Below the pieces are notes generated by a model. That model made no database searches and was not told the DNA's origin. It saw only the letters and a list, made by a program, of their open reading frames with translations. From JAQIBY01 sp046546095 (GTDB lineage: Bacteria; Bacteroidota; Bacteroidia; Bacteroidales; ML635J-15), in assembly GCA_046546095.1 (NCBI GenBank), contig JBKGYK010000036.1, positions 1 to 31,271 on the forward strand: 31,271 nt of DNA, written 5' to 3'. A program made the translations under genes and the position numbers. Below are positions 16,527-25,800 of the stretch, one piece after another. Positions within the stretch are counted from its first letter, which is position 1. Every line of letters starts with the position of its first letter.

Positions 16527-17111
16527 ATGAATTACCTTGCCGACATAAAAACACACCTGATTGAAGCAAATGATGTTCTTAACAGATTCATCCAGGATGA
16601 TAAGGCAATATTGTCTGTATACAAAACTGCAGAAATGCTGAGCATGGCGTTTGATAATAACAACAAGGTAATTAGCTGCGGCAACGGCGGCAGCATGAGT
16701 GACGCCATGCATTTCGCCGAGGAATTAACGGGCAGATATCGCAATGACAGGCGGGCTTTTCCTGCAACAGCCATTTCAGATCCCGGCCACATAAGCTGTA
16801 CAGCCAATGATTACGGGTATGCATATGTTTTTTCACGTTATCTTGAAGCCCATGGTAACAGAGGTGACATTTTGTTTGCCATCAGCACCAGTGGCAATTC
16901 GGAAAACATTTTGATGGCCGCAGAAACCGCAAAATCCAGGGGAATGAAAATCATCGGACTAACCGGCAGAGACGGTGGAAAGCTTTCTGTTTTGTCAGAT
17001 GTGGAAATCCGTGTGCCTCATCATGAATACGCTGACAGGATTCAGGAAATGCACATCAAACTGATTCACATCATCATCGCGCTGGTAGAGGACATACAGA
17101 GCAAGAAATAA
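16527..17111 (+). CDS. gmhA: Sedoheptulose-7-phosphate isomerase (phosphoheptose isomerase)
   Basis: A 194-residue SIS-fold enzyme, nearly the length of E. coli GmhA. It converts sedoheptulose-7-phosphate to D-glycero-D-manno-heptose-7-phosphate, the first step in making LPS core or glycan heptose, in the cytosol. Family signatures are complete: SCGNGGSMSDAMHFAEELTGRY with the metal/catalytic positions H62 and E66, SDPGHISCTANDYGY, ISTSGNSENI for phosphate binding, VPHHEYADRIQEMHIKLIH with Q173 and H181. It stands alone here, with no gmhB or hldE neighbour, and is driven by a consensus promoter. The neighbouring minus-strand gene converges on its 3' end. Confidence 0.96.
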   Translation: MNYLADIKTHLIEANDVLNRFIQDDKAILSVYKTAEMLSMAFDNNNKVISCGNGGSMSDAMHFAEELTGRYRNDRRAFPATAISDPGHISCTANDYGYAYVFSRYLEAHGNRGDILFAISTSGNSENILMAAETAKSRGMKIIGLTGRDGGKLSVLSDVEIRVPHHEYADRIQEMHIKLIHIIIALVEDIQSKK

Positions 17112-17169
17112 GAAACTGCTTCCCTGAAGCAGAAAAGCAGTATCTCAGATTACTATTCTCAAATTCAAC

Positions 17170-18561
17170 TTATGAATTACAAACATTTTCCACTTCTTCG
17201 GGTTTGATGGGAATCCTTTTCTGCCCCAGCAACCTGTTACCGTCTTTTGTAACGAGCAGGTCATCTTCCAGACGGATGCCACCAAAATCACGATATGATT
17301 CCAGTTTTTCATAATTAATAAAAGCTGTGTGTTTCTTATCCCGCTTCCAAAGGTCGATCAGTTCAGGAATGAAATAACAGCCGGGTTCATTGGTAAGCAC
17401 GAATCCTTCCTTAAGTTCACGGCCGAGTCTCAGTCCTGAAAGACCAAATTGATCAGCACGTTTCACCTTGTCATCATAACCGGCAAAATCTTCACCCAGG
17501 CCTTCCATATCATGAACATCAAGTCCCATCATATGACCCAGACCATGGGGCTGGAAGAGTGCATGTGCACCGTTCATGACAGCTTCTTCGTAATCTCCTT
17601 TCATAATCCCAAGCTCTGTTAGTCCTTTGGCAAGCACCTCAGCAGCTTTCAGGTGAACCCACCGGTAAGTAACACCTGGTCTGGTAATTTTTGCTGCATA
17701 ATTGTTGGCATCAAGAACAATCTGATAAATATCTTTTTGCTGTTGTGTAAATTTTCCTCCTACAGGAGTTGTCCTGGTATGATCAGAAGCATAATGCATG
17801 GTAGTTTCACAGCCTGCATCAGCCAGCATAAGATCACCTTTCTGCATAACGTTACCATGATAGTGATTATGCAGGGTTTGGCCGTTTACAGTAAGGATAA
17901 TTGGAAAGGAAGGAACCCCGCCATGGGAAAGGGAAATGCCTTCCATACGTCCGGAAACCTCACGCTCCACAATGCCGGGTTTAGCCATTTTCATGGCATT
18001 GGTGTGCATCATATAGCCAATGTCACAGGCTTTATCAATTTCTGCAATTTCGTACTGGTCTTTGATACTTCTGAGCTCAACACAAGCCTTAATCAATTCT
18101 GTGGAGGCATGGGTATTCATTGCATTGAAGGGAAGGCCAAGCACATTGTGGAAATAGATCATGTGATCGTGCCGGTAAAGCGGTGTAAAATGAATTTTTC
18201 GCTTTTTGGTCTGGGCTACTTTCAGGAAATCAGCAAGTGCACTGAACTCATCAGATTTTTCCACACCTACTTCTACCGCAAGCGCTTTGATACTGGGTTG
18301 GGGGCCCATCCACACAATATCTTCAATATCCACATCATCGGCAAACAAGTATTCATCACCTGAATCTGCATCGATAACACCCACCATACCGGGGATATCC
18401 TGACCAAAAAAATACAAAAAGTTGCTATCCTGCCTGAAATGGTAACCATTGGAAGGATAATTCATTGGAGATTCGTTATTGCCGGGAATAACAATTATTC
18501 CACTCTGCACCAGATCTCTGAGCTTTTTGCGTCGCTCTATATACACCTCTTTTTTAAACAT
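17170..18561 (-). CDS. pepP: Xaa-Pro aminopeptidase (aminopeptidase P), M24B
   Basis: This 463-residue cytosolic metallopeptidase removes N-terminal residues that precede proline. It has an aminopeptidase P N-terminal domain (YHFRQDSNFLYFFGQDIPG, about 41-59) and a C-terminal pita-bread domain. All five metal ligands are visible: D248 in LADAGCE, D260 in YASDHTRT, H343 in PHGLGHMMGLDVHD, E392 in TNEPGCYF and E432 in IRLEDDLL. A longer-than-bacterial loop lies between H343 and E392 (about 351-385), as in related prolidase-type enzymes. It carries no signal peptide. Convergent with gmhA; the 58-base gap holds only a weak hairpin and no clear T run. Confidence 0.95.
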   Translation of the reverse strand: MFKKEVYIERRKKLRDLVQSGIIVIPGNNESPMNYPSNGYHFRQDSNFLYFFGQDIPGMVGVIDADSGDEYLFADDVDIEDIVWMGPQPSIKALAVEVGVEKSDEFSALADFLKVAQTKKRKIHFTPLYRHDHMIYFHNVLGLPFNAMNTHASTELIKACVELRSIKDQYEIAEIDKACDIGYMMHTNAMKMAKPGIVEREVSGRMEGISLSHGGVPSFPIILTVNGQTLHNHYHGNVMQKGDLMLADAGCETTMHYASDHTRTTPVGGKFTQQQKDIYQIVLDANNYAAKITRPGVTYRWVHLKAAEVLAKGLTELGIMKGDYEEAVMNGAHALFQPHGLGHMMGLDVHDMEGLGEDFAGYDDKVKRADQFGLSGLRLGRELKEGFVLTNEPGCYFIPELIDLWKRDKKHTAFINYEKLESYRDFGGIRLEDDLLVTKDGNRLLGQKRIPIKPEEVENVCNS

Positions 18562-18688
18562 AGTCTTTCCTTTTTTTTATTTGAATGCTAAAATTAATAA
18601 AATATGTTGAAAATGCCTAATCTGCATGATTTGTAAAATACTGAGGATATCTACAGTCTTTTGTGTGTCTATCGCAAAACAAATTTCA

Positions 18689-19096
18689 TTACTTTTTTCT
18701 GATTGTCCAGATTTCACTTGCCTGCACTTCAAATACCAGTCGATTTTCATGGTATAAGCCGGAGAAAGAATTATCATTTGACACAAGTGCCCAGTTTTTT
18801 TCAATCATCGGATCTGCTGTAACAAACATGTTTCCAGTAGGCAGGAATCGCATTGAGTCGATACCGGAAAAAGGATGTGATGCATCAGCTTGTCGGGTAG
18901 GAATCTCATCCAGCTCAAAGCTTTTACCTGAAGGGATAATGATGGTGTCAGAAGCCGGTGAATGGCTGAATTTTATTTTTAGTGTAAGTGCATAAGGAGT
19001 GGAATTGTTGATGCTGAGCCGGATACTCTCCTCCTCTTCACAGGAAAAACCAGGGAGTATCAAAATCAGAAGTGCTATGTACCATAGTTTGCGCAT
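18689..19096 (-). CDS. Putative lipoprotein, unknown function
   Basis: Start at MRKLWYIALLILILPGFSC gives a 135-residue product with a short basic N-region, a hydrophobic core and a cysteine at position 19 within GFSC, so lipid anchoring is likely. A run of acidic residues (EEEES) directly follows the Cys. The remainder reads like one beta-sandwich domain (SIRLSINNSTPYALTLKIKF, SDTIIIPSGKSFELDEIP). I recognise no family. It is upstream of pepP by 127 bases on the same strand, with no obvious promoter. An in-frame ATG 33 bases further upstream would insert an atypical leader. Confidence 0.75.
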   Translation of the reverse strand: MRKLWYIALLILILPGFSCEEEESIRLSINNSTPYALTLKIKFSHSPASDTIIIPSGKSFELDEIPTRQADASHPFSGIDSMRFLPTGNMFVTADPMIEKNWALVSNDNSFSGLYHENRLVFEVQASEIWTIRKK

Positions 19097-19167
19097 TCCG
19101 TTGCTTTTATAAATATGACGCCCTGGCAACGGAAACGTTGCTTCTGCATCGCGATTTTAAACAATAA

Positions 19168-19386
19168 TTAACACGGTGATTTACTTGCCGCCCATTTTTT
19201 CAGGTGATAACCCTTTAGCATTTTGCGCAAACAGAAAATAACAAATACTGAAAAGGGAATCAGAAAGACTGCCACAAGCCCCCATTGTCGGCGGGAAAAA
19301 TCCAGAATTTTTGCCACACCAGGTACGGAAATTACAGTCAGGATAAGCAACACAAGATTTAGCTGCATATTGTAAGGGAATTTCAT
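19168..19386 (-). CDS. Small two-helix membrane protein, hypothetical
   Basis: A short frame of 72 residues from ATG 19386 (MKFPYNMQLN...), or 66 from the ATG at 19368. It predicts two membrane helices (LVLLILTVISVPGVAKIL and WGLVAVFLIPFSVFVIFCL) joined by a short basic turn (DFSRRQ), ending in a positively charged tail (KMLKGYHLKKWAASK). Charge pattern and composition look genuinely membrane-coding, but no family is recognised and no promoter match was found, so it could be spurious. It is on the same strand as the lipoprotein gene, 71 bases away. Confidence 0.5.
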   Translation of the reverse strand: MKFPYNMQLNLVLLILTVISVPGVAKILDFSRRQWGLVAVFLIPFSVFVIFCLRKMLKGYHLKKWAASKSPC

Positions 19387-19430
19387 GGAATCCAATAAAA
19401 CCGGTACACCACTACGTTACATGTAAGAAT

Positions 19431-19461
19431 TTTGTCAGATAACTATTTATGATTAGCTTAG
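19431..19461 (+). promoter_or_regulatory. Candidate promoter of the outer-membrane barrel gene
   Basis: TTTG (19431-19434) and TAGCTTAG (19454-19461, 7 of 8) are separated by 19 bases. The predicted start is about 17 bases before the ATG at 19485. Confidence 0.4.
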
Positions 19462-19484
19462 CATGCATACAAAAATGAAGCATA

Positions 19485-20012
19485 ATGAAATCTGTAAAAT
19501 TGTCATTTCTTGCCCTTCTGTTTAGCATATTGCTGTCAGGCACAAGTGAAGCACAGGTCTCTGCCCTGATAGAGGGTGGTATGATACAGTTTACCCAAAC
19601 CGAAAACCAGACGACACAATTGGGTCTGCAATTGTCTGGAAAATATTCTTTAAACGACAATTTTCGTATGGGGGCCAATCTTGGCTATTATTTCCGCAGC
19701 CATAGCCATCCGTTACTGGGCAATTATCATGAATACACGATGCCCGTAAGTTTGCTGGCAGAGTATATTCTAATCAAGCATGATTTCAGTCCTTATGTAG
19801 GTCTGCAAGGCGGAATGTACCGGATGGGGACTGCCGGCGACCATGCCTCTTCCATGGTTTACACCGGATTTGCTCCCCTTGTCGGATTTGATTATAACTT
19901 GTCGGAAAGCCTGCGTCTGACTGCAAACTTTAGGTATCATTTCATTTTTTCCGAATTAGATACGTCAACCCGCGCGTTGGGTGTAAATGCAGGTATTATT
20001 CTGGATTTTTAA
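19485..20012 (+). CDS. Small outer-membrane beta-barrel protein
   Basis: The 175-residue protein has a signal peptide (MKSVKLSFLALLFSILLSGTSEAQ) followed by about eight alternating amphipathic strands such as LGLQLSGKYSLNDNF, RMGANLGYYFRSH, FSPYVGLQGGMYRMG and LRLTANFRYHFIFS, ending in Phe (VNAGIILDF), the usual barrel-assembly signal. It resembles the OmpW/OmpX-like or 'outer membrane beta-barrel' families of Bacteroidota. The size fits an 8-stranded barrel. Specific function (porin, adhesion, stress) cannot be told. The next gene, an exported methyltransferase, is 64 bases away on the same strand. Confidence 0.85.
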   Translation: MKSVKLSFLALLFSILLSGTSEAQVSALIEGGMIQFTQTENQTTQLGLQLSGKYSLNDNFRMGANLGYYFRSHSHPLLGNYHEYTMPVSLLAEYILIKHDFSPYVGLQGGMYRMGTAGDHASSMVYTGFAPLVGFDYNLSESLRLTANFRYHFIFSELDTSTRALGVNAGIILDF

Positions 20013-20076
20013 GCCTTTCAGAAAACACAAAACATTTTTTATCCTTTGCTTGTAAGTTAAGTAGACCTGATACACC

Positions 20077-20835
20077 ATGGGCTATGATAATGTGATAAAA
20101 TATGTTTTCAGAAATATCTGTTTGGTATTTTCAGTGCTTATTATGAGCATGGTGCCGGCATCATGTCAAAACACGACAGATTCCGACAATAATCAGGACC
20201 AAGCAAATTGGAAATCAAAAGTCAGTACAATGATAAAAGATCAGATTATCGCACGAGGCATTTCGGACAAAAAAGTTTTGGCAAGTATGGAAAATGTACC
20301 AAGGCACAAATTTGTACCTGAAGAGTATAGTGAACATGCTTATACAGACAGTCCCTTACCCATAGGACATAAACAGACGATTTCACAACCATATATTGTT
20401 GCTTTGATGACCAGCGCCCTCGAGCTTGAAGGAGATGAAAAAGTACTTGAAATTGGCACAGGCTCCGGATATCAGGCTGCAGTTCTGGCCAGAATCGTGG
20501 ATACGGTGTACAGCATAGAAATCGTAGAAAAGCTTGCTGAAAGGGCAGGGAATGTACTGAAAGAACTGGGCTATGACAATGTGGTTGTAAAGCAGGGAGA
20601 TGGATATAAAGGATGGGAAGAGCACGCACCTTTTGACCGAATCATTCTGACAGCAGCACCTGAAAAAATCCCCGGCAAGCTGCTGGAACAGTTAAAACCG
20701 GGTGGCATTATGGTAACTCCGGTCGGCACGTCTCATCAGGTATTACAAAAATTAAGAAAAACAGAAGAAGGTGACATTGAACAGGAAACCATGATTGGAG
20801 TAAGGTTTGTGCCAATGATCCACTCGGATGAATGA
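20077..20835 (+). CDS. pcm: Protein-L-isoaspartate O-methyltransferase with lipoprotein-type export signal
   Basis: The enzyme methylates L-isoaspartyl residues in damaged proteins using S-adenosylmethionine. Typical features are present: the substrate loop HKQTISQPYIVALM, SAM motif I VLEIGTGSGYQAAVLA, the acidic ribose-binding end of strand 2 (YSIEIVEKL), FDRIILTAAPEKIP and LKPGGIMVTPVG. Length is 252, longer than a cytosolic Pcm by an N-terminal extension: charged start, hydrophobic ICLVFSVLIMSMV (14-26) and VPASC with Cys at 30, then an Asn/Asp/Gln-rich linker (NTTDSDNNQD) before the catalytic domain. This is a convincing export/lipidation signal, though Pro at -3 is not ideal for a lipobox. 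A periplasmic location would raise the question of where SAM comes from. Alternative: the segment is a simple membrane anchor with the domain facing the cytosol. Confidence 0.9.
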   Translation: MGYDNVIKYVFRNICLVFSVLIMSMVPASCQNTTDSDNNQDQANWKSKVSTMIKDQIIARGISDKKVLASMENVPRHKFVPEEYSEHAYTDSPLPIGHKQTISQPYIVALMTSALELEGDEKVLEIGTGSGYQAAVLARIVDTVYSIEIVEKLAERAGNVLKELGYDNVVVKQGDGYKGWEEHAPFDRIILTAAPEKIPGKLLEQLKPGGIMVTPVGTSHQVLQKLRKTEEGDIEQETMIGVRFVPMIHSDE

Positions 20836-20953
20836 TGCTACATATCCCTTAGCATGCCTTACCTGCAAACACAGTTGAAAACCTCAGCATGCATTTCTGA
20901 TATGAGATAAGCAACATATTCATTATCTTGCAGCCGGAAACAAAAGGCAGCCA

Positions 20954-22765
20954 ATGAAAAAGGATACAGCACAGAGTCTTCGTGAACAAGTAAAGCTACT
21001 GCCAGACAAGCCCGGTGTGTATCAGTTTTTTGACCAAAACAATCAACTGCTTTATGTAGGGAAAGCCAAAAACCTGAAAAAACGGGTTTCTTCCTATTTC
21101 ACCAAGCAACACGACAACAACAGGACAGCTGTGCTGGTTCGCCGCATCGTAAATATCCGGCATATTGTCGTAGAAACGGAGTCTGATGCCCTGCTGCTTG
21201 AGAACAGCCTTATCAAACAACATCAGCCCCGCTACAATGTGATGCTGAAAGATGACAAAACCTATCCCTGGCTGGTCATCAAAAATGAACCATTTCCACG
21301 GGTTTTTTTAACCAGGAATGTAATTAAAGACGGGTCTGAGTACTTTGGGCCATACACTTCTGTACGTATGGTTCGGACCTTGCTCGATCTGATACGGCAA
21401 CTGTATCCCCTTCGCACATGCAAATACAAGCTGTCAGAAGAGAATATTGCAGCCGGCAAATACCGAGCTTGTCTGGAATATCATCTGGGAAACTGCCTGG
21501 CTCCCTGCGAAGGATTACAATCTGAGTCAGATTACAACAAAAATATTGAAAACATCCGCAATATCATCAAAGGCAATTTAAATTCGGTGATTGATTTCAT
21601 GAAAAAGCGGATGAAGGAATATGCAGGCAGTTATGCATTTGAAGAAGCTGAAGATATCAGGCAAAAAATTGAACTGATTGACAATTACAAAGCCAAATCC
21701 ACCATCGTTAATCCCAGGCTGGATAAAATTGAAGTATTCGGATTGGCCGAAGACAAGCATTACAGTTTTGTAAACTACCTCAGAATTTCCAATGGTGCCA
21801 TTGTTCAGACATTAACCCAGGAAGTTCGCAAACGCATAGACGAAGCCCCGGAGGATGTTTTGGCTACTGCCATTCATGATATACGCGAAAAAGTAAAGAG
21901 CAATGCCACAGAAATTCTGGTTTCTGTGCGGCCTGAATTTGTGCAGGAAGGACTGAAATACTCAGTTCCACAGCGGGGAGATAAGAAAAAGCTTCTGGAT
22001 TTATCTGAACGGAATGCCAGATATTCTTTGCTGGAGAAGCATAAGCAGATTGCCAACAAGAACCCGGAAAAAAACCGTCAGCGCATACTGGAAACATTGC
22101 AGAGTGATTTGAAGTTAGCTGCTTTGCCGGAGCATATTGAATGCTTTGACAACAGCAACATTCAGGGACATCACCCGGTGGCGGCCTGTGTCGTCTTTAA
22201 AAACGGAAAACCATGCAAAAAAGACTACAGGCATTACAACATCAAATCCGTAGAGGGGCCTGATGATTATGCTTCCATGACTGAAGTGGTTACCCGTCGC
22301 TATAAACGCCTGATGAATGAAAATTATAGCTTACCTCAACTCATCATCATCGATGGTGGTAAAGGGCAGCTTGGGGCGGCAGTTGAAGGCCTCAGGAAAC
22401 TAAATCTGACGGATAAAATTGCCATCATAGGCATTGCCAAACGTCTTGAAGAGATATTTTTCCCGGGAGATCCCGTACCACTATATCTTGACAAAAACAG
22501 CGAGTCGCTGAAGCTGATCCAACATGCCCGGGATGAGGCTCACAGATTCGGAATCACATTCCATCGCAACAAACGAAGCAAAGGTTTCATTTCTACGGAC
22601 CTGACAGCAATACCAGGCATTGGTGAAAAGACTGCCGGAGAATTGCTCAGGAAATACGGTTCTGTGGAGCGCATCAAAAAACAATCTACAGAAGAACTGG
22701 AGAAGCTCGTTGGTTCCAGCAAAGCCACCCTCATCGAAAAACATCTCCACAACAAGCAGGACTGA
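20954..22765 (+). CDS. uvrC: Excinuclease ABC subunit C
   Basis: The dual-incision nuclease of nucleotide-excision repair; 603 residues, normal. N-terminal GIY-YIG domain (GVYQFFDQNNQLLYVGKAKN, about 21-40) makes the 3' cut; CLEYHLGNCLAPCEG carries the Cys-rich element near residues 173-187; a UVR motif for UvrB binding is at about 210-245 (YAFEEAEDIRQKI). The RNase H-like domain for the 5' cut includes IECFDNSNIQG and LIIIDGGKGQL, and the C-terminal double helix-hairpin-helix is visible in IPGIGEKTAGELLRKYGSVE. The start codon follows a weak AAGG-type site. It sits 118 bases after pcm on the same strand and ends at a bidirectional terminator. Confidence 0.97.
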   Translation: MKKDTAQSLREQVKLLPDKPGVYQFFDQNNQLLYVGKAKNLKKRVSSYFTKQHDNNRTAVLVRRIVNIRHIVVETESDALLLENSLIKQHQPRYNVMLKDDKTYPWLVIKNEPFPRVFLTRNVIKDGSEYFGPYTSVRMVRTLLDLIRQLYPLRTCKYKLSEENIAAGKYRACLEYHLGNCLAPCEGLQSESDYNKNIENIRNIIKGNLNSVIDFMKKRMKEYAGSYAFEEAEDIRQKIELIDNYKAKSTIVNPRLDKIEVFGLAEDKHYSFVNYLRISNGAIVQTLTQEVRKRIDEAPEDVLATAIHDIREKVKSNATEILVSVRPEFVQEGLKYSVPQRGDKKKLLDLSERNARYSLLEKHKQIANKNPEKNRQRILETLQSDLKLAALPEHIECFDNSNIQGHHPVAACVVFKNGKPCKKDYRHYNIKSVEGPDDYASMTEVVTRRYKRLMNENYSLPQLIIIDGGKGQLGAAVEGLRKLNLTDKIAIIGIAKRLEEIFFPGDPVPLYLDKNSESLKLIQHARDEAHRFGITFHRNKRSKGFISTDLTAIPGIGEKTAGELLRKYGSVERIKKQSTEELEKLVGSSKATLIEKHLHNKQD

Positions 22766-22778
22766 TCAGCACTCAAAC

Positions 22779-22811
22779 AAAAAGCCGCCTCCTGAGAGAC
22801 GGCTTTATTTA
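22779..22811. terminator. Bidirectional terminator between uvrC and secDF
   Basis: Stem AAAGCCG/CGGCTTT (22781-22787 with 22800-22806) has an additional inner CTC/GAG pairing past a mismatch. T-rich tracts on both outer sides let it serve the convergent uvrC and secDF transcripts. Confidence 0.8.
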
Positions 22812-22829
22812 TCAAAAAATCTTTATCAA

Positions 22830-25800
22830 TTACTTTTTGGATTTTTTGCCTTTCACTGCTTTCTTCTCGTCCCGTTTCATCATTTCATAAGACAGTGGAG
22901 TAGCAATAAACAGTGATGAATAAGTACCCACGACAACACCAACCAGGAGAGCGAACACAAAGCCCCTGATCACTTCACCACCAAAGATAAAGATGGCAAG
23001 CAGCACAAAGAATGTACTCATTGAAGTACTGAAAGTACGGCTGATCGTGCTGTTAAGTGCATTGTTGATATTAAGGCTGTGTTCCCGTTTTGGATATATT
23101 TTCATAAACTCCCGGATTCTGTCAAATACAACCACGGTATCATTGATAGAGTACCCTACCACTGTGAGGATTGCTGCGATAAATGCCTGATCTATCTCCA
23201 TGCTGAAAGGCATGATGGCATAGAAAAGCGAAAACAATCCGAGAACAAAGAGCACATCATGTGCAACAGCAGCGATGGCACCAACAGAATACTGCCATTT
23301 TCGGAATCTTATAAGAATATACAGGAATATGACAAGCAGGGCTATACCAACTGCGATGAATGATTTCCTAAGGATATCATCTGCAATAGAGGGGCCCACT
23401 TTTTGTGATGACTGCCTGTATTTTGTAAGGAATTTATCCATACTCACATCTTCCCCTATGGTAGGTTTCAGGCCATTGTACAGCAGTGAATCTACAATGG
23501 CATCTGCTTCAGATGTCTTCTCATCAATCAGATGCTGGGTAATAATTTTCACCTGATCAGAACCACCAAAGGTTTTCACCATCGGCCTGCCGTCAAAATA
23601 CCCTTCCAGATCAGCAGCAATTTCCTGAGGTTGAACATCTTTGTCAAATTTCACAACATACGTACGACCACCGGTAAAATCAATTCCCGGATTGAGGCCA
23701 CGCACACCAAGTGAAACAACAGAGATAAGAATAAGGGCGCCTGAGATGAAATAAGCTGCTTTGCGTTTTTCAAGGAATTTGATGTTGATATTCTTGAATG
23801 CATTACGTGTCAGCTTAGTATCAAATTTTATGAATTTGTCTTTGCCCATCAGGGAAGAGAATACCAGTCGGGTAATAAAGATGGCTGAGAACAGAGAGGA
23901 AATGATACCAATCATCAATGTTGTAGCAAAGCCCTGGATCGGACCTACACCAAAGCGGAAAAGAATAATTGCTGTCAGCAATGTTGTGATGTTGGCATCA
24001 AGAATAGCAGAATATGCATTTTTGTAACCATCCTGAATGGCAAGCTTCATGCCTTTACCGGCAGCCAGCTCCTCCCGTATTCGCTCATATATCAGCACGT
24101 TGGCATCCACTGACATACCGATGGTAAGCACAATACCGGCAATACCAGGCAATGTAAGTACAGCACCAAAGGATGCGAGTACACCCATAATAAATATAAT
24201 GTTTGCAATCAGTGCAATATCTGCCACCCATCCTGCACGGTTATAATAGAATACCATATAAAGCAGGATAACAAAGAAGGCAATCAGGAATGATGTCAGT
24301 CCGGAGTTAATGGCTTTCTGCCCGAGAGAAGGACCAACGATCTCTTCGGAAATAATCCTGGCAGGAGCCGGCATTTTACCTGACTTGAGAATATTGGCAA
24401 GGTCATCAGCTTCGGTAACAGTAAAGTTTCCGGTAATTGATGAACGGCCGCCTTTGATTTCATTCTGTACTGTCGGGAAAGAATACACATAACCATCCAG
24501 CACGATGGCAATACTCCGCTCAATATTATTTCTTGTGATTTTTGCCCATTTTTTCGAACCTTCGCTGTTCATGGTCATGGTCACCTCAGCAGAAGCCTGG
24601 TTCTGACCAAATTCTTTTCTTGCGGTTTCAATCACGTCCCCACTCATCACAGCACCTCCGTCCCGTGTGGATTTCAATGCCACAAGTTGGTAAATGCCTT
24701 CCTGAACATTGCCTTCATTATCCTGAATGGCTTTAAACGTCCATGCAAACTTAAGATCAATGGGTAAGATAGCCTGTACCTTATCCAGATGGAGATAACG
24801 GTTGATCAGTGCAGTATCTTTAAAGTGAGCAACGCCAACTACGGGTCCTCCAAGCGGTTCTCCCTGCTGGTTAACATTGGGGTTAAGCAAAGCAAACAGT
24901 GGATTCTGCTCTTTCCACTCATCAGCCTGTGCTGCAGTATCCACTTCATTGCCTTCAAGTTCTCCCAGTTCCGGAGCTACTGTATCATCATTCAACAAAT
25001 CAGATTCTGCCTCAACTGCCTCTTCCTCTGTATCTGTATCTGTATCTGTATCTGTATCTACAGTATCTGCATCTTCAATTGTATCCTGCTCAAGCTCTTC
25101 ATCAACCACACCTTGTATCTGTGCAATGATATTATTTGCCTGAACCATGTTTTCATAGATTTCGCTGAAATCGTAAGTTTCCCAAAATCCAAGTTTGGCG
25201 GTACCCTGCAACAAGTCTCTTATACGTTCGGGATTTTTTATACCGGGCAATTCAATATGGAACCGGCCTTTCACTGCCACATCACGCTGGATATTGGGCT
25301 GCACAACGCCAAAATGATCGATACGTTTTCTCAGAATTTCAAAAGCATTGTCAAATGATGTTTGAAGTTCTTCAGACAGATAGTCCACCACCTCTTCATT
25401 GGTTGATGAGATGGATATTTTGTCTTTATTTTGCGGTGTAATGAACAGGGGTGCCATATTTTCACCTTCGGCAACCTCTTCATAGGCTCGTCTGAAATCC
25501 CGCACATAGCTTTCACTGCCTTGCTCCTGCAATTCATCGGCTCTCTCCAAAGCCTCCTGGAGTGTGGGATCGTTGGGGTCATTGGCCAGTGCCTTGATAA
25601 TATCTTTGGCTTCAATCTGCAGGGTAACATTCATTCCCCCTTTGAGATCAAGTCCCAGATTTATCTGTTTGGCCTTACATTCCATGAAAGTGTGGTCTGT
25701 AAATAAGGTATAAACCACTTCACCAGACATTGAATCCAGATACGCAGACTGCAATGAGTCTTTCGTTGATTCACGCAAGTCTTCACTTGCCGATTCTCCC

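Noticed and set aside
17115..17132. Hairpin between gmhA and pepP
   Set aside because: CTGCTTC/GAAGCAG stem with a 3-base loop but no T run on either strand, so not called a terminator.
17653..18363. 236-codon plus-strand frame antisense to pepP
   Set aside because: The opposite strand has all five M24 metal ligands; this frame has His/Asn/Ile-rich low-information sequence.
19457..20893. Three copies of AGCATGC near the barrel and pcm genes
   Set aside because: A seven-base palindrome-containing motif is expected a few times by chance in 31 kb, and the copies share no common context.
24877..25143. Ser-rich plus-strand frame opposite the secDF acidic insertion
   Set aside because: It is the reverse reading of the Asp-Thr repeat; no start signal or conservation expected.
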